Below, in pieces: positions 1-6,645 of a DNA stretch of 64,000 nt. This stretch comes from a virus. The translations under genes and the position numbers were made by a program. Position 1 is the stretch's first letter; each line of letters begins with the position of its first letter. The stretch lies in the IMG/VR virus record IMGVR_UViG_3300043100_000006, positions 1 to 64,000 of that record, one strand, 5' to 3'. The notes below the pieces were generated by a model. It had not been told where the DNA came from and did not search any database. It saw nothing but the letters and a program-made list of their open reading frames with translations.

Positions 1-45
1 CCGCGTCTGGACACGTCGCCCTGACACCTGATACATTTCGGAGCG

Positions 46-195
46 ATGGGCCAGCGCAAACGCTCAAGCAAGTCCCGGCAGCAATCTTCATCGGAGAAAC
101 GCGACATGAGATCACGAAGAGTCATTCCAGTTCCCACCAAAAAGCTAGTCGCAGAAATCAAGAAACGATTGAAAGCAAAGGTGAAGGCGGCTTAA
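46..195 (+). CDS. Small basic hypothetical protein (49 aa)
   Basis: An open frame from ATG 46 to TAA 195 with a CGGAG ribosome-binding-like element just upstream. The product is very rich in Lys, Arg and Ser and has no Cys or membrane segment, so nucleic-acid binding is possible but unproven. The same frame is closed by a TGA at 22-24, so bases 1-24 could be the tail of another gene cut by the window edge. It is short and faces the leftward gene at 258-545, so it could be a chance frame. Confidence 0.3.
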   Translation: MGQRKRSSKSRQQSSSEKRDMRSRRVIPVPTKKLVAEIKKRLKAKVKAA

Positions 196-257
196 CGTAC
201 CGCCCCTGCCGGGGACTAACCGGACGCTCCGCACGCGCGGAGTTGCACGGGCGAAGA

Positions 258-545
258 TCAAGCCCAATCGCCGCTGTTGACATAACTCTGCATCGTCCTA
301 GGGCGCTCCCACCTGTAGAAGTGAATCCGCATATAGTGCGCCTCAACAGCCCGAAGCAAACAACCAAGATGAAACCTCCACAAGGTTGTTTGCCAGTACG
401 GATTTCCCGCCCGATTAAAAGAGAACTCTCCGGCCTCATTGCGCGGATCAACTCCAGCGTGCGGACTGTTTGCGGGAATCGGGTCTGGGCAATAGTGGCA
501 TTTAGTCTTGCGGGTGCTCGTGAGATAGAGGACGGCGCGTTCCAC
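258..545 (-). CDS. Hypothetical protein with C-x2-C / H-x2-C cluster (95 aa)
   Basis: Leftward gene three bases after the stop of the gene at 549-953, so the two form an operon. It uses a GTG start behind a GAGGGGCGG-like element. The N-terminal third contains Cys-x2-Cys (KCHYCPDP) and a later His-x2-Cys (HLGCL), which could bind one zinc ion. I do not recognise the family. Nothing downstream of 258 on this strand suggests further members of the operon. Confidence 0.5.
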   Translation of the reverse strand: MERAVLYLTSTRKTKCHYCPDPIPANSPHAGVDPRNEAGEFSFNRAGNPYWQTTLWRFHLGCLLRAVEAHYMRIHFYRWERPRTMQSYVNSGDWA

Positions 546-548
546 GGT

Positions 549-953
549 TCACCGCCCCTCTACCGGCAAGTAGACCTTCAATTGTTCAACGATGGCTTGC
601 AGCGCCGTTACGTTGCCATCCGTGGCGATCTGGGCGCGTTCTTCCATCTTGCTGCGCTCCTCCGGGGATTCGTACCACTTGACGAGCAACCGGACGTTTG
701 CAATCAAGATTTCCTGGGCCTTGTGAGTCTCACAGAAATGAATGTGTAGAGGGTAATTGCAGTATCCCCGGCCCTCGATGGTGCAGCCGCATGGATGGTT
801 TTTAGTGACTCCGCCTTTGATCCACTCGATTCCGAGGGAACCATCGTTCAGGGCGGGATTTGTGTTGCAGTCCTTACAGGCACTTGGGTTGCAAACCGGG
901 TTATCGCATTCGGTTCGTTTCTTCAGGTGAATACAGAACGTGCTGGTTGGCAT
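549..953 (-). CDS. Cys-rich hypothetical protein (134 aa)
   Basis: First gene of the leftward operon. The start is well fixed: an AGGAGG element lies five bases before ATG 953, and a good promoter (1030-1002 on this strand) sits about 50 bp upstream. The first 75 residues hold many Cys and His residues (CNPSACKDC, HPCGC, HIHFCETH), suggesting one or two zinc sites. The C-terminal 55 residues look helical. Function unknown. It is probably an early or constitutive accessory gene because it is transcribed against the main operon. Confidence 0.6.
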   Translation of the reverse strand: MPTSTFCIHLKKRTECDNPVCNPSACKDCNTNPALNDGSLGIEWIKGGVTKNHPCGCTIEGRGYCNYPLHIHFCETHKAQEILIANVRLLVKWYESPEERSKMEERAQIATDGNVTALQAIVEQLKVYLPVEGR

Positions 954-973
954 TTTAGCCTCCTACCCGCTAG

Positions 974-1399
974 TCATGCGGGTTTGATTAACAACAGGAA
1001 CAGTATTGCATGTGGAACAAAACTTGTCAAGTAAATAATCGTGCTCCAGTTTCGACCTGTCCAATAGACGCCCTTGAACCCGCTCTTGTTGTCGCTACGT
1101 CTGCCCTTGTTCATGCAGTTCTGCTGCGGAGTGGAAATCCGCAGATTGTGGCGCTGATAGTTCAAAGTGTTGCGGTCCCTATGATCCACCTGCGTTCGCT
1201 TACCTGATATGCCGAGTAGGAAGCAGTTTAGATACTGAGATGGGCTGGTTTTTGTTTTGCTTCGCCGTGCGTAAATGGTCTGAATGCTACCATCTTTATT
1301 GAGCACAATATTGGCGTGCCATTTGAACTGAGAGACCAGTTCGTAATCATCATCATCGACCAACGCGATATACCCCTTGGTCAGTTGGACAGTTTTCAT
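974..1399 (-). pseudogene. HNH homing endonuclease with truncated AP2 domain
   Basis: Read leftward from ATG 1399 (preceded by GGGTGAG), the product begins MKTVQLTKGYIALVDDDDYE, the usual start of phage HNH-AP2 free-standing endonucleases. The HNH core follows (QVDHRDRNTLNYQRHNLR, then NCMN). An AP2 DNA-binding domain begins with SGFKGVYWTGRNW but is lost at once, replaced by about 25 unrelated hydrophobic residues that overlap a promoter. Complete relatives continue about 40 residues through the AP2 domain. The nuclease core may survive, but target recognition is probably lost. A GTG nine bases upstream is a less likely start. Confidence 0.75.
1002..1030 (-). promoter_or_regulatory. Leftward sigma70-like promoter
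   Basis: On the minus strand the sequence reads TTGACA (1030-1025), a 17-nt spacer, then AATACT (1007-1002). It lies inside the 3' end of the broken HNH gene and drives the two leftward genes. The leader carries a short CCCGC/GCGGG hairpin (about 966-982) before the AGGAGG site of the gene at 549-953. Confidence 0.6.
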
Positions 1400-1543
1400 G
1401 GGACTCACCCGAATCCTTTTCGACAGTTACACGCAAGAGAGAGGCGGATTCGGGTGAGGAACACTACCTCTACGCCCTGCGTGCAACCGTCCAGACCTAA
1501 AGGTAGCAGGTAATATGTCTGCGGTTCAAGCACATTATTTCGC

Positions 1544-1575
1544 TTGCAATTATCCCCGACATTCACTAGTATTCT
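1544..1575 (+). promoter_or_regulatory. Early promoter, copy 1 of the ATTCACTAGTATTCT family
   Basis: TATTCT at 1570-1575 is preceded by ATTCACTAG, identical to three other promoters here. The -35 is the weakest of the set: TTGCAA at 1544-1549 lies 20 nt upstream and no good hexamer sits at 17 nt, so an activator or the conserved spacer block may compensate. It drives 1674 onward. Confidence 0.55.
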
Positions 1576-1595
1576 ATCTTCGCAAGCACGGCACG

Positions 1596-1622
1596 ATGAC
1601 AAAGCAAGTCAGTCCGCAGTGA
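1596..1622 (+). CDS. Possible 8-residue leader peptide
   Basis: ATG-ACA-AAG-CAA-GTC-AGT-CCG-CAG-TGA lies between the copy-1 promoter and a terminator-like hairpin, the arrangement of a transcription attenuator. There is no clear ribosome site and no biased codon run, so this is only a suggestion. Confidence 0.15.
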   Translation: MTKQVSPQ

Positions 1623-1624
1623 AG

Positions 1625-1656
1625 AGAGCCGACGATCGGGGCGGCTCTTTGTCTTT
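1625..1656 (+). terminator. Leader terminator/attenuator hairpin
   Basis: AGAGCCG (1625-1631) pairs with CGGCTCT (1642-1648), followed by TTGTCTTT. It lies between the early promoter and the J-domain gene, so early transcripts must read through it or be antiterminated. Confidence 0.55.
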
Positions 1657-1673
1657 AACAAGGAGCATTTCAG

Positions 1674-2339
1674 ATGGCGATGAAGAAGAAAGGCAAGAAG
1701 GAACCCAAAGTTCTAAGCATCAGGGCGACGGATCAAAACCCGTTACGCTGGCCAGATGGGCAAGAGCGCACATTGATTGATCGACAAACCGCGCGCAATG
1801 CCTGGAAGAAGTCTTTCGCGGAATACCGGCAAAAGATTCTGGAACGGCTGGACATATTCGGTGTGAGCGAGGTTCTGTTCTCCTACAATCTTGCGCCGAG
1901 CGACCGCCAAGACCCAGGCGTTGCGATGTACTTCTCGAAGCCTCGCAAAGAGGATTACTCATGGCAAGCAGCGCTTGGAATTGATAAACCGATGCCAACG
2001 AAAGAAGAAATTGAAGATGCTTTCAAGGCGAAGGCGCTAAAGCATCACCCCGATGAGGTAGGGCGAGGATCGGGCGGCGACATTAAACTTTGGTACGTCC
2101 TGAAAGAGCACAAGGACCGCGCTATCGCATGGGTGACCGGAAACTACACACGCGAGGGCGAGTATGCAATCGCGGTTGATCGCTGCAAGGAACCACGCTG
2201 GAACCTCCGCGCCATCTGGGAAATCCTCAAAGCGGTCGCGGTTATGGATGAATTCGGAAATCCCGGCACGCTGGAGCGGACCTTCCGCGGATTCAAAACT
2301 GCGTTACCAGCGAAGGCCAGCACAAGCAAGGAGAGTTAA
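1674..2339 (+). CDS. J-domain (DnaJ-like) phage protein (221 aa)
   Basis: Start ATG 1674 follows AAGGAG at good spacing. Residues about 90-165 resemble a J domain: a helix ending in KAKALKHHPDE contains the diagnostic His-Pro-Asp tripeptide, followed by a helix that includes YVLKEHKDRAIAWV. J domains stimulate Hsp70 ATPase activity, so the likely partner is host DnaK, perhaps for replication-complex remodelling. The N-terminus is basic (KKKGKK). The C-terminal 55 residues match nothing I know. It is the first gene behind the early promoter and is followed immediately by the winged-helix gene. Confidence 0.75.
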   Translation: MAMKKKGKKEPKVLSIRATDQNPLRWPDGQERTLIDRQTARNAWKKSFAEYRQKILERLDIFGVSEVLFSYNLAPSDRQDPGVAMYFSKPRKEDYSWQAALGIDKPMPTKEEIEDAFKAKALKHHPDEVGRGSGGDIKLWYVLKEHKDRAIAWVTGNYTREGEYAIAVDRCKEPRWNLRAIWEILKAVAVMDEFGNPGTLERTFRGFKTALPAKASTSKES

Positions 2340-2870
2340 GTGGAAACCACTCCAAAGGAACTGATAGGGCGCGCGCCAGCGCCAAAGATGCCAGAGGAAA
2401 ACACTGCCGCCGATGTGCGCCGCCTCCAGGGGCAACTCGATATCGCCACGGCCGATCTTGAGCGCAGCGAACAAAAGAACATGCGACTGGAGCGTCTTCT
2501 GTCAAAGGTGCGCCAGCAGCATGACCCGCTTTATACGATGCTGCGTATTCTTTACGGTGACCTAGAGGATGCCGGCATTGAATCGCAACCGATATCGGCG
2601 GGCATCCAATCTGGCGCTGGTACTGTTTCAAGCGCAGGGAGTGATCGGAGTAGCGAGTTCTGGGCGAAGTGGAAACTTAAATTCGGCGGCACGACTGCGG
2701 AGATCATTGATGTGCTCATCGGGCATCCGGGGATGACGATGGACCAGATTCGCATCGCTGCTCACTGCGGGCGCTCTACGGCAGAGCAGTGCACGTACAA
2801 ATTGATGGAGTTGGGGCTGGTTGTGAAAGACGGCGGCAAGTTCGGGAAGTATCGACTCAAAGAACTGTAA
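2340..2870 (+). CDS. Coiled-coil / winged-helix DNA-binding protein (176 aa)
   Basis: GTG start directly after the TAA of the J-domain gene, with AAGGAGAG upstream. Residues about 20-65 form a heptad-rich coiled coil (RRLQGQLDIATADLERSEQK). The last 65 residues look like a winged helix: TTAEIIDVLIGHPGMTMDQI, a recognition-helix-like CGRSTAEQCTYKLMELGLV, and a wing GGKFGKYRL. A dimeric early transcription regulator is the simplest reading. Confidence 0.7.
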   Translation: METTPKELIGRAPAPKMPEENTAADVRRLQGQLDIATADLERSEQKNMRLERLLSKVRQQHDPLYTMLRILYGDLEDAGIESQPISAGIQSGAGTVSSAGSDRSSEFWAKWKLKFGGTTAEIIDVLIGHPGMTMDQIRIAAHCGRSTAEQCTYKLMELGLVVKDGGKFGKYRLKEL

Positions 2871-2874
2871 CGCC

Positions 2875-2887
2875 TCCACCGGGTGGA
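2875..2887 (+). repeat. Palindromic repeat copy a (TCCACCGGGTGGA)
   Basis: Perfect 13-bp palindrome with central G, ending 10 nt before ATG 2898. Its right flank (AGGATTCGAG) supplies the AAGGA ribosome site of the next gene. The GTG inside it is in frame with that gene. Confidence 0.9.
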
Positions 2888-2897
2888 AGGATTCGAG

Positions 2898-3491
2898 ATG
2901 AGCGAAAGGAGTAGCACAGTGGAATTTTTCTCGGGACAGAAACGCAAGCTAACCCTGGTCGATGCCAAGATCAAGCGCAACTCGGAAGATGAGAAGCGTA
3001 TCCGGCTCGACTTTGCCATGCCCCTAACCGGGCAGTCGGAAATCGGAATGCCGCAAGAGATTGGCGCGGCGATGCGGTACGTTGGCGAACTAAAGAACGG
3101 GGCCACGGAATCAAAGATTGAAACACTGCCACTGCCGCAGACGATTCAGTTCTTTGCGACGGACAGTTCGAAGCGGGCGATGTTCGCGGCGATTGCGGCG
3201 GTTGACCTGAAGGATCTGATTGTCACGCGCCCCAAGGTTTCGGAGACCGCGGACACTTCTGCGGTCGAGCTGGCGTTCCATGCCAATTTCCCTTTCGATA
3301 AAAGCATCTGGGATTTTGTGCCAGACTATCACGGCAAAGTCTTCTGGTGCCTGTTCGAGAGAACTCAAATCACGACCGCCGACGTAGTTGCGGAGAAGGC
3401 TGGCGGGGCGGTGCAAAGCGTACTGACCATGCCGGGCGATAAAGGAAAGAAAGGGAAGAGCGGGAAGGATGCGGCTGTGGGCTCGGAGTGA
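2898..3491 (+). CDS. Conserved phage hypothetical protein (197 aa)
   Basis: ATG 2898 follows AAGGA provided by the palindromic repeat. An in-frame GTG at 2883 (inside the repeat) and another at 2922 behind AAGGAG are alternatives. The product is a soluble alpha/beta protein: an N-terminal strand-rich part (TVEFFSGQKRKLTLVDAKIK) and a long beta-sheet-like middle, ending in a GDKGKKGKSGKDA tail. It resembles phage proteins that precede recombination or replication factors, but I cannot name the family. Confidence 0.65.
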   Translation: MSERSSTVEFFSGQKRKLTLVDAKIKRNSEDEKRIRLDFAMPLTGQSEIGMPQEIGAAMRYVGELKNGATESKIETLPLPQTIQFFATDSSKRAMFAAIAAVDLKDLIVTRPKVSETADTSAVELAFHANFPFDKSIWDFVPDYHGKVFWCLFERTQITTADVVAEKAGGAVQSVLTMPGDKGKKGKSGKDAAVGSE

Positions 3492-3673
3492 GCAGCTATC
3501 GCAAGGCCGGCGCTCAGTGGACGGAGGACGGCAAGCAATGGGTGAGCACGCCGCTGAGCATGAATCGGTATTTCGTGGTGTGGTCGCTGAATGACGGAAT
3601 CATTCCGCTCCCAGAAGATAGGCATCCCTCGAAGCCAGTAGCGTCGGATAAGCAAGCTAAGAAGATTGGATAG
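3488..3673 (+). CDS. Small hypothetical protein (61 aa)
   Basis: GTG start overlapping the previous stop (GTGA), a sign of translational coupling. Polar, slightly basic, with aromatic residues (FVVWSLNDGIIPLPEDRH). No recognised domain. Confidence 0.5.
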   Translation: MSSYRKAGAQWTEDGKQWVSTPLSMNRYFVVWSLNDGIIPLPEDRHPSKPVASDKQAKKIG

Positions 3674-3682
3674 GAGTTGTAG

Positions 3683-4435
3683 ATGGGCACGACCGGATTA
3701 CCGTGTGTCAAGAACTGTGGATGCTTCACAGATCGCATGGTCGATATCGACGACAGCGGCCAGAAGGCTCCGATATGTATTTGGTGCGAGGATGGCGTGC
3801 CTTGCGAAGCGGCTGCTGAGAGGAACGCGCAGCCGGTGCGAAAGATTCCGCAATCGGTTATGATTCGAGTCAGCAAAGAGGACGCCGGTAAATATCCGCC
3901 ATTGCCGACAGAGAAACCAAAGCGCAAGAAGGCTAAAGTTCTCGAACCGGCGATTGTGGCAGCGGCGCCAGGTATCGCGAAGAAATTACAGGCAACGGTG
4001 CAGGACGCGATTAACGATCTGGAATCCGAGGCAGTGAGGCCGGATGCGGATCAGTGGAAACGAGGGGCGATGACAAAGAACGTTAGCAAAGATACGCTCA
4101 AAGGGTTCATTGACATAGCGGTAGCGCTGACCATGTTTAAGCAGGGTGTAAGCGTTACGAAGATTGCGAAGGAGAAGGGCTTTCCGGTCTGGCGCTTCTA
4201 CCAGTCCGCGGAGTGGGCGAAGGCGAAGGCTACGCTGGGTACACAGAAAGCGGTGCCGCGGAAGGCGACGAAATCGAGGACGGTGGCGCGGTTGCACCGA
4301 GCCGCCACGAACGGGAACGGCATTGCGCCGGTATATCTCAGCGAATCAGCGATGGATAAACTCTGGGAGGATTGTACGATTGAGGACAAGGCGGAGATGA
4401 TCACCGGGTTCATGGCAAAGGTGCATCCGGCATGA
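3683..4435 (+). CDS. Zinc-finger / helix-turn-helix-like protein (250 aa)
   Basis: ATG 3683 preceded by GGAGT. The N-terminus has a Cys cluster (CVKNCGCF, then CIWCEDGVPC) able to bind zinc. The middle is a basic linker (KPKRKKAKV). Residues about 140-185 (GFIDIAVALTMFKQGVSVTK, then FPVWRFYQSAEW) look like a helix-turn-helix. It may be a DNA-binding factor. It overlaps the next gene by ATGA. Confidence 0.6.
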   Translation: MGTTGLPCVKNCGCFTDRMVDIDDSGQKAPICIWCEDGVPCEAAAERNAQPVRKIPQSVMIRVSKEDAGKYPPLPTEKPKRKKAKVLEPAIVAAAPGIAKKLQATVQDAINDLESEAVRPDADQWKRGAMTKNVSKDTLKGFIDIAVALTMFKQGVSVTKIAKEKGFPVWRFYQSAEWAKAKATLGTQKAVPRKATKSRTVARLHRAATNGNGIAPVYLSESAMDKLWEDCTIEDKAEMITGFMAKVHPA

Positions 4436-4629
4436 GTATGGTCGCAGTTTTTGCTTGCGAGGTCTGCGGCACTGAATCTATACACGGACGATTTAAGGGC
4501 GATGAAATGTATCACGCGGCATTTCAGTGCAAGCGATGCCAAAAGCGAACGGCGCACAAGTTTACGCGGTACTCGTCGGAGGAGTTGGTTCCAGAGGGTG
4601 TACGGAAAAGTTCAGCGAGGCAGAGTTGA
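4432..4629 (+). CDS. Zinc-ribbon protein (65 aa)
   Basis: Starts at the ATGA overlap with the preceding gene. Two knuckles, CEVC and CKRC, 24 residues apart, make a typical zinc ribbon. Many proteins of this type occur in this phage. No specific function can be assigned. Confidence 0.6.
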   Translation: MSMVAVFACEVCGTESIHGRFKGDEMYHAAFQCKRCQKRTAHKFTRYSSEELVPEGVRKSSARQS

Positions 4630-4644
4630 GAAAGGAATGGACCT

Positions 4645-4893
4645 ATGAACGCAGTAACGTTCGACAGCGTTAAGCAGATTATCGTTGAGCAGATCGGCGT
4701 GGACGCCGAAGAGGTCACGCCACAGGCGAACTTCGTCGACGATCTGGGCGCGGATTCCCTGGACACGGTCGAACTGGTTATGGCCTTTGAGGAAGCCTTT
4801 GATCTGGAGATTCCAGACGAAGAAGTAGAGGGGATTCGGACGGTGCAGCAGGCAGTGGACTATCTTGCTGCCAAGAAAATGAAACGGCAATGA
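4645..4893 (+). CDS. acpP-like: Phage-encoded acyl carrier protein (82 aa)
   Basis: Near-full-length ACP: acidic four-helix protein with [18 protein letters not shown], where Ser38 is the 4'-phosphopantetheine attachment site. The helix III region reads [19 protein letters not shown], as in type II fatty-acid ACPs. AAAGGA lies upstream of ATG 4645. ACPs carry acyl groups for fatty-acid, lipid or aminoacyl transfer and would need a host phosphopantetheinyl transferase. It sits inside a phage operon with no fatty-acid genes and overlaps the JAB peptidase gene by ATGA, so the two are probably made together. A modification role with the GNAT at 6624 is inferred. Confidence 0.93.
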   Translation: MNAVTFDSVKQIIVEQIGVDAEEVTPQANFVDDLGADSLDTVELVMAFEEAFDLEIPDEEVEGIRTVQQAVDYLAAKKMKRQ

Positions 4894-5429
4894 GCGATGG
4901 GTTCGATAGTCGGGTGATGGTAACATTCCACCGCGGAGTTATAGCGTCGATCTTTCGCGAGTGCGACCGATTCGACACGCACGAGACAGGCGGTGCGCTA
5001 ATCGGAACCTATCGCGGAACTCCCAAGTCTGGAATCTCAATCACCGTTAAGGGCGTAATCGGAGCAGGTCCGAACGCATCGCGCACGGCTACCAGCTTCT
5101 TCAAAGACGGCGAATATCAAGAGCGCATCTTTCGAGAGATTGAGCGCAAGCATCCAGAGATCGAGCATTTGGGCAACTGGCACACGCACCACATGAACGG
5201 CTATCCGACACTGAGCGCCGGTGACCGCGCAACATATCACCGCAACGTGAACTCGAACAAGCACAACACGGATTTCTTTTATGCATTCCTGGTCACGGAA
5301 AGCGTCAAGCCTGGGTCGGTAGATCATCACTACCGAGTGAAGCATTTCATCCTCTACCGCGGCGATGAGGGCGAATACGAACTGGCTGCAAGCCAGATGA
5401 CTACGATTGATGAACCGGCGCTGACATGA
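4890..5429 (+). CDS. JAB/MPN (JAMM) metallopeptidase-like protein (179 aa)
   Basis: All JAMM elements are visible: Glu32 in ETGGALIG, His98-Thr-His100 in [11 protein letters not shown], then Ser109-x2-Asp112. This Zn-dependent fold removes ubiquitin-like proteins or C-terminal residues in bacterial Ub-like and CBASS/Bil systems, and in tail-tip peptidases. It is unlikely to be a tail enzyme because it is in the early region, far from tail genes, without an NlpC domain. Its neighbour by ATGA overlap is the ACP, so a carrier-protein or conjugate substrate is possible. No E1 or E2 homologue is visible in this window. Confidence 0.88.
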   Translation: MSDGFDSRVMVTFHRGVIASIFRECDRFDTHETGGALIGTYRGTPKSGISITVKGVIGAGPNASRTATSFFKDGEYQERIFREIERKHPEIEHLGNWHTHHMNGYPTLSAGDRATYHRNVNSNKHNTDFFYAFLVTESVKPGSVDHHYRVKHFILYRGDEGEYELAASQMTTIDEPALT

Positions 5430-5935
5430 CCGATGAGTTCGACGGACCCGAACCCGAGAAGAAGCGGAAGCACGGCAAGTATCCCTACACGACCAAAAGC
5501 ATGGAATACTTGAGAGGCCTTGGGCGTGTGCCGTGGGTGGTAGAGAGACTCATTCCAACTGGCGGGCCATTCCCGAAAAAGCAGGACCTTTGGAACCTGT
5601 TCGATATCGCGTATGTGGACCCCGCGACGAATCGCGCTGGCTACGTGCAGACTACATCCTACGCGCAGCGAAGTGCGCACAAGAAAAAGATGCTGTCGGG
5701 TGAAGGCGAGACTGGCATCGTGCTACGTACTCTGCTGGCGATGGGGAATGTGGACATTGATCTCTACGGCTGGCGAAAAGACGATCACGATAAGTGGCAG
5801 GTCACTGTGGAGCGCTTGGTGCGAGCGGATGACTTACTCAGTGAGCGCATGGAGTTTGTGCTGGTGGACGCGCCGACATTCAAAGCGGTGCGAGCCCAGG
5901 CGAGGGCGAGAGAAGACGCGGCGGAAGGATTCTGA
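5426..5935 (+). CDS. PD-(D/E)XK-superfamily-like nuclease (169 aa)
   Basis: ATGA overlap with the JAB gene. The pattern matches small phage nuclease-like proteins of the VRR-NUC/Holliday-resolvase type: YLRGLGRVPWVVERLIP (helix with Glu40), KKQDLWNLFDIAYV (Asp54/Asp60), then GYVQTTSYAQRSAHKKKM, where Gln replaces the usual acidic residue and QTT is typical. A second strand, VDIDLYGWRK, follows. Family membership is by pattern only. It may cut or bind branched or modified DNA. Confidence 0.65.
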   Translation: MTDEFDGPEPEKKRKHGKYPYTTKSMEYLRGLGRVPWVVERLIPTGGPFPKKQDLWNLFDIAYVDPATNRAGYVQTTSYAQRSAHKKKMLSGEGETGIVLRTLLAMGNVDIDLYGWRKDDHDKWQVTVERLVRADDLLSERMEFVLVDAPTFKAVRAQARAREDAAEGF

Positions 5936-6015
5936 GATTTGTGTTGTGCTCCAGCTCTGTCAGTGATACAACTTTAGGCAATCCGTAAACGGTTGCGAGG
6001 AGTTGGACCCCGAGC

Positions 6016-6046
6016 GGGCGGCAGTTCATCCCAATGGCTGCCGCCC
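6016..6046 (+). promoter_or_regulatory. 9-bp GC hairpin in the leader of the ParB-like gene
   Basis: GGGCGGCAG (6016-6024) pairs perfectly with CTGCCGCCC (6038-6046) around a 13-nt loop. No U-tract follows. A candidate ATG at 6034 lies in the loop, which argues for ATG 6064 as the true start. It could be a U-less terminator, a processing site or a translation control. Confidence 0.55.
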
Positions 6047-6063
6047 ATCCTGAAAGAAACGCG

Positions 6064-6645
6064 ATGCCGGAAAAGCAGGAAGCGAAATCGAAGCCTCGAA
6101 CGATCCGCACGATAGCCGACCTGAAAGCTACTCCCGACAAAGAGAATCCAAGAGTGCGAACGCCGCGCAACCGGAAAGTAATCGAGCACAGTTTGCGTGC
6201 GCTCGGCGCCGGACGGTCGATTCTAGCGGACGAGAACGGGCAGATCATTGCGGGGAACGGAACGGCAGAAGCAGCAGCGAAGGTAGGCATCACGAAAGTG
6301 CGAGTGGTTCCCACGGACGGGAAAGAGTTGATTGTGGTGCAGCGGTCGAATCTGACGGAGAAACAGAAGAAAGAGATGGCGATCGCAGACAACGCTTCAG
6401 CACTCTACAGCGAGTGGAGTGAAGACATCGAGGCGATGAGCGAAGGCGTTGATCTCGAACCGTACTTCACGGCGGCAGAACTGGATAGGATTGCTGGCAA
6501 AGCTACAGATGACTTTCAAAAGAAAGAGCAAGAACTGGTCGAAGGATTCGCCATCATCATCGAGGGCATCAACGAGGAGCAACAACTGAAATTGCTCGAA
6601 CGCCTAAGCGCGGAGGGACTCTCTTGCCGAGCGTTGACATTCTGA
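6064..6645 (+). CDS. ParB-like (ParBc domain) protein (193 aa)
   Basis: Start taken as ATG 6064 (MPEKQEAKSK), because the in-frame ATG 6034 is in a hairpin loop and lacks a ribosome site. Residues about 25-95 match the ParB/Srx fold: NPRVRTPRNRKVIEHSLRAL, then GRSILADENGQIIAGN, the nucleotide-binding box. This domain binds and hydrolyses NTPs in ParB and is also found next to phage methyltransferases and ABC-GNAT proteins. It ends in a C-terminal helical part. It overlaps the ABC-GNAT gene by 22 nt, strong evidence of joint function. Confidence 0.85.
   Translation: MPEKQEAKSKPRTIRTIADLKATPDKENPRVRTPRNRKVIEHSLRALGAGRSILADENGQIIAGNGTAEAAAKVGITKVRVVPTDGKELIVVQRSNLTEKQKKEMAIADNASALYSEWSEDIEAMSEGVDLEPYFTAAELDRIAGKATDDFQKKEQELVEGFAIIIEGINEEQQLKLLERLSAEGLSCRALTF

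Noticed and set aside
4890-5429. JAB protein as a lambda gpK-type tail peptidase
   Set aside because: No NlpC domain and far from the tail-tip genes; it is coupled to the ACP instead.
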